Assembly (NCBI RefSeq): GCF_902728265.1
Contig: NZ_CACVBR010000007.1
Location: 1-64,000, forward strand
DNA: 64,000 nt
Reading direction: 5' to 3'
From: Chryseobacterium potabilaquae
GTDB taxonomy: Bacteria > Bacteroidota > Bacteroidia > Flavobacteriales > Weeksellaceae
Part shown: positions 27,546 to 34,989 of the stretch, piece by piece
How the letters are laid out: each line of letters starts with the position of its first letter
Numbering within the stretch: position 1 is the first letter of the stretch
Notes under the pieces: model-generated
The model's input: the letters and a program-made list of their open reading frames with translations, nothing else
Told to the model about the DNA's origin: nothing
The model's database searches: none
Program-made: the position numbers and the translations under genes

Positions 27546-28196
27546 TTAATATGCTGCGGTAAAACGTTCGCGAATATGATTATTTTGCTCGAGTTCATCA
27601 GTTAAAACAACAGCCACATCCTCCACAGAGAGAACACTTCTTCCATTTTCATCAAATACAGGGTTCTCCAATCCTGTTCTATATTTTCCCACTCTTATCC
27701 CTGCTGTTCCTTGATGCATCTCAATGGCCGGGCTGAAAAATGTCCAGTCTAATACTTTGTTTTCTTTAATTATATTTAAATAATCTCTTGCTGCAGTTGC
27801 TCCAGGTTTTATTTCCGAAGGAAAGTCTGGACCGTCTACTAACTGCACCTCTCCAATGTAAAGACTTCCTGCTCCTCCTACTGTAATAAATCTCTTTATT
27901 CCTGATTTTTCAACCGCTTTTTCAATATTCACAGAACCCTGTAAAAAATCATTATAAAGATTAGGGTTTGTCCACCCTCCATTAAAAGTATTGATCACAG
28001 CATCGTTTCCTTGTAGAGCCTTTACAAGATTGTCTATATCATTCACATCCACACTTTTTGCCGTTACTTTATCATGCTGCAAAACTTGAGAAGTATCTCT
28101 TGCAATAGCTTCTACCTCATATCCTCTATTTACTAACTCCTTCACTACTTGTGTTCCCACAAATCCTGTTGCCCCAATTACCACTACTTTTTTCAT
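27546..28196 (-). CDS. NAD(P)H-binding SDR-type oxidoreductase/epimerase (NmrA/YwnB-like)
   Basis: 216 residues from the ATG at 28196; the longer frame to 28247 has no supporting signals and would cover the operator. The N-terminal dinucleotide fold is MKKVVVIGATGFVGTQVV, with INTFNGGW and FITVGGAGSLYIG. This is the atypical short-chain dehydrogenase group that includes YwnB and NmrA-like proteins. It is preceded on the same strand by an Rrf2 regulator gene, and both genes carry the same 19-bp operator. The pair resembles ywnA/ywnB of Bacillus, suggesting a redox- or quinone-stress role (inference). Confidence 0.85.
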   Translation of the reverse strand: MKKVVVIGATGFVGTQVVKELVNRGYEVEAIARDTSQVLQHDKVTAKSVDVNDIDNLVKALQGNDAVINTFNGGWTNPNLYNDFLQGSVNIEKAVEKSGIKRFITVGGAGSLYIGEVQLVDGPDFPSEIKPGATAARDYLNIIKENKVLDWTFFSPAIEMHQGTAGIRVGKYRTGLENPVFDENGRSVLSVEDVAVVLTDELEQNNHIRERFTAAY

Positions 28197-28217
28197 AAAA
28201 TCATATTTAAAATTAAT

Positions 28218-28236
28218 TGTAATATATTTTGTTACA
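28218..28236. promoter_or_regulatory. Putative Rrf2 operator in front of the SDR gene
   Basis: Imperfect dyad TGTAATATATTTTGTTACA with TGTAA/TTACA arms. It is the exact reverse complement of the site at 28700-28718 in front of the regulator. It overlaps a weak TTG-N18-TATATTAC promoter of the SDR gene. Confidence 0.7.
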
Positions 28237-28256
28237 TATATAGTCAAAAAAATTTA

Positions 28257-28664
28257 TCAAAACTGTTCTGTAAATTCCTTAAGGGTTTTATTTCCTAAAA
28301 AGTTTTTAACCAAAATATCAGTCTCTATAAATAAATTATTTAAATGATGGTTAATTTCTTTACCTATCTCACAAATCGGATTAGGACTTTGATTCTTTTT
28401 TCCTAATACCTCTGTATTTTTTACCGCTGAATAAATTTCAGAAATCGTAATAGAGTCAGCATTTCTAGATAGCTGGCTGCCACCTTCTTTGCCGTGTTTG
28501 CATACAATAAGACCAACTTCTCTCAGAACACTTATTTCTTTCCGAACAATAACAGGATTTATATTAATGCTACCTGCAATCCACTCAGAATTTAGCCAAT
28601 CTTGAGGACTTTTTGCAAGTAAAGTCATAATATGTACTGCCGTAGCAAATCGGGTGTTATTCAT
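28257..28664 (-). CDS. Rrf2-family transcriptional regulator (YwnA-like)
   Basis: 135 residues. The Rrf2 winged helix is MNNTRFATAVHIMTLLA followed by WLNSEWIAGSININPVIVRKEISVLREVGLIV. It ends in the family's dimerisation helix. Only two cysteines are present (IVCKHG and NPICEIG), and they are not arranged as the three-cysteine Fe-S site of IscR/NsrR. It is therefore a YwnA-like or cysteine-redox member and not a proven Fe-S sensor. A TACATTTG -7 element lies 15 nt upstream, and a TTG -33 falls inside the palindromic operator, which predicts autorepression. Confidence 0.88.
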   Translation of the reverse strand: MNNTRFATAVHIMTLLAKSPQDWLNSEWIAGSININPVIVRKEISVLREVGLIVCKHGKEGGSQLSRNADSITISEIYSAVKNTEVLGKKNQSPNPICEIGKEINHHLNNLFIETDILVKNFLGNKTLKEFTEQF

Positions 28665-28678
28665 TTATAATTATTGTA

Positions 28679-28686
28679 CAAATGTA
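28679..28686 (-). promoter_or_regulatory. -7 element (TACATTTG) of the Rrf2 gene
   Basis: Exact TAnnTTTG on the minus strand; a TTG lies 18 nt further upstream (28705-28707), inside the operator. Confidence 0.6.
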
Positions 28687-28699
28687 AACAAATTCAAAA

Positions 28700-28718
28700 T
28701 GTAACAAAATATATTACA
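28700..28718. promoter_or_regulatory. Putative Rrf2 operator in front of its own gene
   Basis: TGTAACAAAATATATTACA, the same 19 bp as at 28218-28236 in opposite orientation (the identity extends to 23 bp). It covers the -33 element of the rrf2 promoter. Confidence 0.7.
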
Positions 28719-28753
28719 ATTGATTATATCAATGATTTCGTTAAAGAAAGGGA

Positions 28754-29704
28754 CTAAAGTATCAATTTATCTAAATCTAGAAGTAAATAATTGATATTTT
28801 GGTTGATTGTTCTGGTTGCAGATTGCATCTGGTTAAGCATTGCTGCCCGATTATGGAGATCATTAGCTCTATAGTACCCACCATCACTAAAAATAACCGA
28901 ATGATCTGCTTCCTCTTTATCTTCATCAAATTGATAATGCAGCCATCTTTCTTTCATATTTTCTATAATGGAATGATTTTCTTTATTAGAAAACTTTTTT
29001 TCGGTATACATATACCAAATAAAGGGTGGAAAATTGGAAGATTCTAACCTACCTTTCCAAATATCTCTCAATAAATTTCTGTGGTGTATAAACTCTACTT
29101 TTTTTCCTTTAGGATTTAAAGTTGCTAAACCAAACCCTGCTCCTAATACCCCCCCACTTATATCTATGGCATTACTCCATCCTTCATCTTTTACAATTCC
29201 CCCGGCAATAGAAGCAGCGGCTCCTGCAATGATGGAATATAGAATGAGCTTATTGTTCTTTGAATCATTAAGATTATCTACATAATTCCCAATCTGAGCC
29301 ACACGTTCTCCTTCACAATCAAACTCTGCAGCCACTGCATCTAACTCTGTTAAAGCAATGGTAATTTTACTGTTGATTTTACTTTTAAGCTGTAAAATCT
29401 TGACTTGTGAAGTTAAAGACGAATCTTTTTTAAGCTCTATAATTTTGTGAACCTCATCTAAGTTATCCAACGCATTAAGGATTAAAATACTTTGATCAGT
29501 AAAAGTTCCTTTTAAATTTTGATTAGCAACTAAAATAGAATCTGAATTATAGGATGGAACCTTACTCGTATAATTGTATTGAAAAGGAGCTTTGCAATAA
29601 CTATCTCTGAGTGTAAGAATATTTTGTTGAATTACTTGATTTTTTTTAGAGACACAAGAAGATACTAATCCACCAATAACGAGAAAATATATGAGCTTAT
29701 TCAT
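28754..29704 (-). CDS. Lipoprotein of unknown function
   Basis: 316 residues from the ATG at 29704; the longer frame to 29749 has an unsuitable N-terminus. The lipobox VSSC follows a short hydrophobic signal. Residues 40-150 are helical and hydrophilic. A glycine/alanine-rich hydrophobic stretch (LILYSIIAGAAASIAGGIV) at about 155-175 could insert in a membrane. The C-terminal half holds IWYMYTEKKFSN and ends in a helical ENINYLLLDLD-like tail. I do not recognise the family. Single gene between the rrf2 operator and the FKBP terminator. Confidence 0.7.
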   Translation of the reverse strand: MNKLIYFLVIGGLVSSCVSKKNQVIQQNILTLRDSYCKAPFQYNYTSKVPSYNSDSILVANQNLKGTFTDQSILILNALDNLDEVHKIIELKKDSSLTSQVKILQLKSKINSKITIALTELDAVAAEFDCEGERVAQIGNYVDNLNDSKNNKLILYSIIAGAAASIAGGIVKDEGWSNAIDISGGVLGAGFGLATLNPKGKKVEFIHHRNLLRDIWKGRLESSNFPPFIWYMYTEKKFSNKENHSIIENMKERWLHYQFDEDKEEADHSVIFSDGGYYRANDLHNRAAMLNQMQSATRTINQNINYLLLDLDKLIL

Positions 29705-29781
29705 TGGGTTATATTTTAATATATCCAGGTTAATTGCCAATATTAGCAATAAAGCCTAGTACTAATATAAAACAAATAAAA

Positions 29782-29811
29782 AAAAATTTACCTGAATTCA
29801 GGTAAATTTTT
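29782..29811 (-). terminator. 30-bp perfect palindrome, terminator after the FKBP gene
   Basis: The two 15-nt halves are exact reverse complements, centred on GAATTC with arms AAATTTACCT. It lies 20 nt downstream of the FKBP stop on the minus strand. Confidence 0.7.
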
Positions 29812-29831
29812 AAGCCAAATATATTTTAAAA

Positions 29832-30266
29832 TTATTTTATATCCAATAATTCTACTTCAAACACAAGAGTACTGTTAGGGCCAATTTCTTTACTAACCTC
29901 CTGTTCTCCATATGCTAAATGTGGCGGGATAATCAATCTCCATTTACTTCCTACTGGCATTAACTGAAGAGCTTCTGTCCATCCCGATATTACCCTATTT
30001 AATGGAAATGATGCGGGAGTACCTCTTTTTACAGAGCTATCGAAAATTTTACCCGCAATAGTAGTTCCATGGTAATGACATTTTACTGTAGATTTTGGAC
30101 CTGGCTTTGCTCCATTCCCTTCAGTAATAATTTCATATTGCAATCCGCTTGGCAATGTTACCACACTTTCTCTCTTCCCATATTCCTCCATATACTCTTT
30201 TCCTTCATTAAGGTTTTTTTCTGCCAATTCTTTTTTTCTTTTAAATAACATATCTGCTACTCCCAT
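29832..30266 (-). CDS. FKBP-type peptidyl-prolyl cis-trans isomerase
   Basis: 144 residues. A short charged N-terminal helix precedes one FKBP domain: GLQYEIITEGNGAKPGPKSTV, then YHGTTIAGKIFDSS, VISGWTEALQLMPVGSKWRLIIPPHLAYG and the final strand LVFEVELLDI. The active-site aromatic and aspartate residues are present. There is no signal peptide, so it is predicted cytoplasmic, of the FklB type. A TATCTTTG -7 element lies at 30283-30290 on the minus strand, so it is transcribed separately from the metalloprotease upstream. Confidence 0.93.
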   Translation of the reverse strand: MGVADMLFKRKKELAEKNLNEGKEYMEEYGKRESVVTLPSGLQYEIITEGNGAKPGPKSTVKCHYHGTTIAGKIFDSSVKRGTPASFPLNRVISGWTEALQLMPVGSKWRLIIPPHLAYGEQEVSKEIGPNSTLVFEVELLDIK

Positions 30267-30282
30267 AATTAAAATATTTATA

Positions 30283-30290
30283 CAAAGATA
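30283..30290 (-). promoter_or_regulatory. -7 element (TATCTTTG) for the FKBP gene
   Basis: Exact TAnnTTTG, 17 nt upstream of the ATG at 30266. Confidence 0.55.
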
Positions 30291-30317
30291 AGATAATGTA
30301 TTTTCAAAACTAAAGAG

Positions 30318-33227
30318 TTACTTTTTAATGAATTTAGATCTGAATATATCCTTCCCTTTTTCTTCAATCGAAATAATATATTCCCCTGTAACTAATGCCG
30401 AAACATTGATCTGTCCATTGGTTATTTCTCCACTTCTTATCAACTGACCAACCGCACTATAAAGCTTAAATTTAGCCTTATCAGATATCTTAGTTATATG
30501 TAAGACATCGGAAACCGGATTAGGATATAATTGAATATCATTTGTTGATTTAATAGTGTCACTTGTAGACAATACCTCATTAATAACAACACTATAATCT
30601 TCTACTTCACCAGCCCCAAAAGTAGTACAAGGATAGGGTATATCGATAGGCCCACCTATCTCAGGAACATATAAAACAACCCTCATTCTCAATTTTTTGT
30701 TAAGAACGGCATTAGATGGTATTGTAAAGTTCGCTATAGCCGGATTAGGGCTAATTTCTTGCGGAGCCTGTATAATAGCTTCCGTATCATCAAATATACC
30801 ATCATAATTAAAATCTATCCATGCAGACACCATATTAGACCGAGTTGTATTCTTCCAACTTTTGGTTATTGATAACGTATAAGTAGATCCTTTTATAAGA
30901 TCGATCTCCAATGATGGATCTGAAGCATAATTCGTATATGAACCTTCTGCTGAAGGATTATTAACATTGCCCAAACTAACATTAGAAATATAATCATTAA
31001 AATTCCCTCCGGCATTACTAACACAATAATCCACCGTAGTAAAATTAACAGTATTTGAGAAAGTACCAGCTATTCCTGAGCAAACACTTGTTACCTGTAC
31101 ATCATATTGAGTACCTCCATCTAGATTACTTAAAGTAATTGAATTGGTATTCGAAGTTGTTTGTGACCAAGAAGTATCTGTCGATTTCTTATACCTAACC
31201 TGATAGGTAGCATTAAAAATCGGAAACCAACTTACTTTAGCTGAAGAAAACATAATATCACTAACTGCAATATCCGCAGGAGCTATGCTCTCACAAACAC
31301 CGTTGGTTACATCTATTTTTCCTACAGCATAAAAAACATTGTCTATTCCTGAAATCCTCAGCTTAATGGGTTGATTATTTAAAGACATAGGGAATGAAAA
31401 ACTTTCAGATCCATCATTAGGAGTAGAAGCAGATAAAACATTCCAAGTAGAACCATTGTCTGTGGTATAATCAATTTTTACATTAACAACATTATAAGGA
31501 GCCGCATTGGTATTCGCTACATCCCATTCTATCAATGAAGGTGTAGTAGGATCGACTTGTGTAGTATTTATTTTGAATGGGCCATCATTCCCTGCTAAAA
31601 TAAATTGCGTTGCGGTTTGAGTTTGCTGCTCATTAGCAATAGGATGATTGTCTCTTACTGTTAAAGCAAAGCTCATGAGTCTTGATACATATGGAACAGT
31701 TTCCCAATCAGCTGGAACTGTTAAATTACCATTTAAAACAGATGATAATTTAGGAAAATATCTAGTAGGAGAATTACTTAGTGGCAGAGATCTAAATAAT
31801 CCACCTGTCGTATTATTACCTGTAACATCTGTAACAGGGATGTTTGCTTGATCCATCTGTTCCCAAGTATAGGTCATGGGATCTCCTTCGGCATCTGTCA
31901 CAGAAGCTGTTAATACAAATGCAGTCCCCTTTGGTATATTATAAATAAGAGGAAAAGGATCTATTATTGGAGGAGTATTGACAATGGGAGTCTGCGTAAA
32001 ACAGGTTTTATTAATTAAATTAGTTGAAATTTGTCTCCCGCTCATATAATGATAATAGGGCAGCATAACATTTCCTACAGTATTTGCATAGCTCATAATG
32101 GTAAAACCTGCACCCGGTTCCACATTTGTTCCTGCTCCTTCTAAATCTTTATTAGAAAACGTATGAGTTGCGCCCAATTGATGTCCAAATTCGTGAGCCA
32201 CAATCGATACATCAAAATAATCACCTTGAGGCACATTCGACGAAGAAAATGCAGACCCCTTCCCTGTCGAAGAAACATTGGCAGGATCTAAACATATACA
32301 ACCAATACAACCAGCATTACCCGCAATACCTGTAGTGGAATCCTGGTGACCCACGAACAAATGTCCTATATCGTAATTAGCATTTCCTATAGTAGGGGTC
32401 AATATATTCTGCAACTGTAAATTCCAAACAGAATTCTGTGCTCCATTAGCAGCGTATGGATCTGTAACAGGATCCGTATAGATAAGCTGTGGAAAGTTCT
32501 GCACATCCAAATGCAATGCAAAATCTTTTTCTAATATCCCATTTACTCTGGTCATAGTAGCATTAATCCCGGCAAGAGCTCCTGAGACTGTTCCTCCATG
32601 AAAAGCAGCATAATCTGCAGTAGTAGAAACCGCCAATCGCATGGTACGAAATGTCTGATCTAAACTTTTGGAAAAATCTGTAGGCTGATGGCTAAATACT
32701 TTTCCTTGCTCTCGAAGTTGTTCTAATTGCTTTATTGAAATAGGATTTTCATCAACTCCACAAGCAAAACCCGTACTCCCCTTAGAGCTTGGATGAGCAG
32801 TATATATTGTCTTATCCTGCCCCTGGGCATCTATAAATTCTGATGCTCCATTTTTAATGATCATCGATTGAAAATCATTGGGAGCAACAGAAAACCTTAC
32901 ATATTTAGAAGGATCATCGATCCCAACCCCAACATATGAACCTAACTGATATTGATCTGCAAGTTCTTTGACCATAACTGGAAAACTGTAAACAGCGAAC
33001 TTTTCCAATTTACCTTCTAATGTAGGTAATACAATTTCTATTGACTTAGAATTTTTACCGGGTTCTTGAGTATTTTTGAGTAATCTTCTCATAGCATCAA
33101 GATCCAATTTGTAGGAACTAAATTTATTCGAATCTCTCCCCGGAAACTCTTTATGGTTAATAGGAGTCCATTGGGAAAACATAGAACTTCCTAATACACC
33201 ACATAATAAAATAAAAATTTTTTTCAT
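30318..33227 (-). CDS. Secreted metzincin (reprolysin-like M12B) metalloprotease with GEVED domain and T9SS sorting tail
   Basis: 969 residues with a signal peptide (MKKIFILLCGVLGSSMFSQ). The catalytic domain (about 190-400) has the full zinc motif H345-E-F-G-H-Q-L-G-A-T-H355 and a Met-turn in FTIMSYAN. An Ig-like region follows, then a fibronectin type III domain (SAKVSWFPIFNATYQVRYK ... YDVQVTSVC), a GEVED domain (FNDYISNVSLG ... GEVEDYSVVI) and a type A C-terminal sorting domain (IQLYPNPVSDVLHI ... SKFIKK). It should be secreted by the type IX system and fixed on or released from the cell surface. Such proteases are common in Chryseobacterium; the substrate is unknown. Confidence 0.92.
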   Translation of the reverse strand: MKKIFILLCGVLGSSMFSQWTPINHKEFPGRDSNKFSSYKLDLDAMRRLLKNTQEPGKNSKSIEIVLPTLEGKLEKFAVYSFPVMVKELADQYQLGSYVGVGIDDPSKYVRFSVAPNDFQSMIIKNGASEFIDAQGQDKTIYTAHPSSKGSTGFACGVDENPISIKQLEQLREQGKVFSHQPTDFSKSLDQTFRTMRLAVSTTADYAAFHGGTVSGALAGINATMTRVNGILEKDFALHLDVQNFPQLIYTDPVTDPYAANGAQNSVWNLQLQNILTPTIGNANYDIGHLFVGHQDSTTGIAGNAGCIGCICLDPANVSSTGKGSAFSSSNVPQGDYFDVSIVAHEFGHQLGATHTFSNKDLEGAGTNVEPGAGFTIMSYANTVGNVMLPYYHYMSGRQISTNLINKTCFTQTPIVNTPPIIDPFPLIYNIPKGTAFVLTASVTDAEGDPMTYTWEQMDQANIPVTDVTGNNTTGGLFRSLPLSNSPTRYFPKLSSVLNGNLTVPADWETVPYVSRLMSFALTVRDNHPIANEQQTQTATQFILAGNDGPFKINTTQVDPTTPSLIEWDVANTNAAPYNVVNVKIDYTTDNGSTWNVLSASTPNDGSESFSFPMSLNNQPIKLRISGIDNVFYAVGKIDVTNGVCESIAPADIAVSDIMFSSAKVSWFPIFNATYQVRYKKSTDTSWSQTTSNTNSITLSNLDGGTQYDVQVTSVCSGIAGTFSNTVNFTTVDYCVSNAGGNFNDYISNVSLGNVNNPSAEGSYTNYASDPSLEIDLIKGSTYTLSITKSWKNTTRSNMVSAWIDFNYDGIFDDTEAIIQAPQEISPNPAIANFTIPSNAVLNKKLRMRVVLYVPEIGGPIDIPYPCTTFGAGEVEDYSVVINEVLSTSDTIKSTNDIQLYPNPVSDVLHITKISDKAKFKLYSAVGQLIRSGEITNGQINVSALVTGEYIISIEEKGKDIFRSKFIKK

Positions 33228-33762
33228 TGTGTTATTTTTATGATGAAACGTATTTTAATTTTTATGATCAATAGGTTAATAAAACCTTTATGTATAATCA
33301 AATAGTTACTTATTTCATTATATATCAAATTTATTTTTTACTTTGTTTTATACATATTGATATTATTAAATGGGAACTTTAATTTTATACATTCTATTTA
33401 TTCGAAATTGGTACATCACTGAGAAAATTTGAAGTATTAATCAGGATATTAAAAATTTCAAATACATTAAGTTTGGATGATATAATAACCTATACTATCC
33501 CTCAAAAATATTGGATTATAAATCAGTTTTTCCCCTTAAGTATCTATACAATTTCTGAAGAAAATCAACTACATAAAAATAAAATATAATTTCTCAATAA
33601 TCTAATCGTAAGCATCAATGTTACTATTGCTATATCTAGATTTATCATTATTAAAATGTCGTTTTATAATTACAAGAATAGCAATATATGACTAACCTCC
33701 TTAAAATATATAGACAGTACTTTCTACACTCTCAACTTTTATTAATTTTCTTTTAAAAATTA
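33228..33762. other. AT-rich intergenic region
   Basis: Upstream of the metalloprotease. No supported gene. No TAnnTTTG element was found close to the protease start. Confidence 0.45.
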
Positions 33763-33796
33763 AAAGCCGTCTCACCATTGAAGTGGAGACGGCTTT
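33763..33796 (-). terminator. Terminator of the giant-protein operon
   Basis: Perfect AAAGCCGTCTC / GAGACGGCTTT stem with a 12-nt loop; on the minus strand it is 43 nt past the stop at 33840 and is followed by TTAATTTTTAAAAG. Confidence 0.75.
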
Positions 33797-33839
33797 ATAA
33801 TATAATTTAGTATCTACCTACCAAAATATTACTCGCTAG

Positions 33840-34361
33840 TTATGGCTTCCAAAATGACCAAACTGTCCCATTATAGACTGCAAGTTGCCTACTTGTAGTA
33901 TCATATACCATCATTCCGGCAGCCGGATTAATGATATTCAATTGGGGACTTGCCACTTTAGGAAGTACCATTGCTTTATTGGTGTCTGACAACACTAAAA
34001 TACCATTAGTTGTATCACTCGCACCATTACTCCCTATCACCGTTTTAGCACTTGTATTTTCTGTTTTGGATGTCTGTATGGCTAAGTCGGCAGCTCCTGT
34101 TGTATCCACACTAAGATCAAACCAAACATTATTTTTTAAATATTTGACTTTATTATCTGTAGTGTCGAATATAATAGTCCCGTTTTCTGTAATTCCACTT
34201 TTGTCTTCTACATAGGGAAGTATCATTCCTCGATTTTCTGTATCGGCAAATTCCATAGATACCGAGCTATTGCTTACACTTTGCTTTCCAACTGCTACTT
34301 GCGACTTTACTAAAACAATGGTAAACAAAGCAGCTATTAATGTAATTGTTCTTTTTTTCAT
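33840..34361 (-). CDS. Secreted protein with two short beta 'IYDTT' modules
   Basis: 173 residues with a signal peptide ending in VKSQ. After VAVGKQSVSNSSVSMEF it has ENRGMILPYVED, then two copies of a short module: TIIFDTTDNKVKYLKNNVWFDL, and GMMVYDTTSRQLAVYNGTVWSFW at the very C-terminus. The same ending occurs in the 3014-residue protein of this operon. This module is frequent in secreted Bacteroidota proteins that start VGIGT...LDV. Third gene of the operon, 70 nt after the preceding one. Function unknown, probably a surface assembly component (inference). Confidence 0.7.
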   Translation of the reverse strand: MKKRTITLIAALFTIVLVKSQVAVGKQSVSNSSVSMEFADTENRGMILPYVEDKSGITENGTIIFDTTDNKVKYLKNNVWFDLSVDTTGAADLAIQTSKTENTSAKTVIGSNGASDTTNGILVLSDTNKAMVLPKVASPQLNIINPAAGMMVYDTTSRQLAVYNGTVWSFWKP

Positions 34362-34431
34362 TTTTATCAGTTATAATGTTCTTTTTAGGTATATAAAACA
34401 TTGTTCAGCTTTTTAAGCAGTTTACCATTTT

Positions 34432-34917
34432 TTAATAAACTCTTAATGTCAAGATATTTGTTATCAAATCCTTATTATTTGATAAATCCTGAATATTTAC
34501 AATATTAAATGCTAAAACATCTCCCTTTTTCAATTGCATTTCAGTATATCTTTCTTCAGCATTTGTGCTTATTTTTGATATATTTGGTATTTCCTTATTA
34601 TTTACCCTTACTGAATAAACTACATGCTTTTGTTTGTTACTAGCTGATTCTTCGCAATTAAGAGATAGTTTGTATTTCCCAGTTTTACCTACGATTATAT
34701 TATTATTCTCAAGCTTGATATTACTAACATTGTGAGTGGCATATGCTACCATTTCTGAGAATACCAGCTGTTTTTTTATCCCGGAATCCGTATACCCTTT
34801 TCCCGTGAAATAGTAAAGAATACTATTATCTTGAGATGAAAGTTTTGTTTCTTGAGCAAAAAAAGAACTGCAGGACAAAATAATTGTTAAAATAGTGAGC
34901 CGTATATATTTGTACAT
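34432..34917 (-). CDS. Small secreted protein, TNF/C1q-like jelly-roll candidate
   Basis: 161 residues with a signal peptide (to FFAQ). The mature part reads as a string of short beta strands: NNIIVGKTGKYKLSLNCEES, KHVVYSVRVNNKEI, YTEMQLKKGDVLAFNIVN and ITNILTLRVY. The pattern 'xGxYxl ... v.v.ng ... l..GD.l.f.v' resembles C1q/TNF-like jelly-roll domains, but this is a weak impression and no catalytic residues are seen. Middle gene of the operon, 72 nt after the giant gene. Confidence 0.6.
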   Translation of the reverse strand: MYKYIRLTILTIILSCSSFFAQETKLSSQDNSILYYFTGKGYTDSGIKKQLVFSEMVAYATHNVSNIKLENNNIIVGKTGKYKLSLNCEESASNKQKHVVYSVRVNNKEIPNISKISTNAEERYTEMQLKKGDVLAFNIVNIQDLSNNKDLITNILTLRVY

Positions 34918-34989
34918 TATTTTCTTTTTTAAATTTTAATTATAAGTAAAAACCATTAGCAGAGATATACTCTGCTAATGACCTAATAT

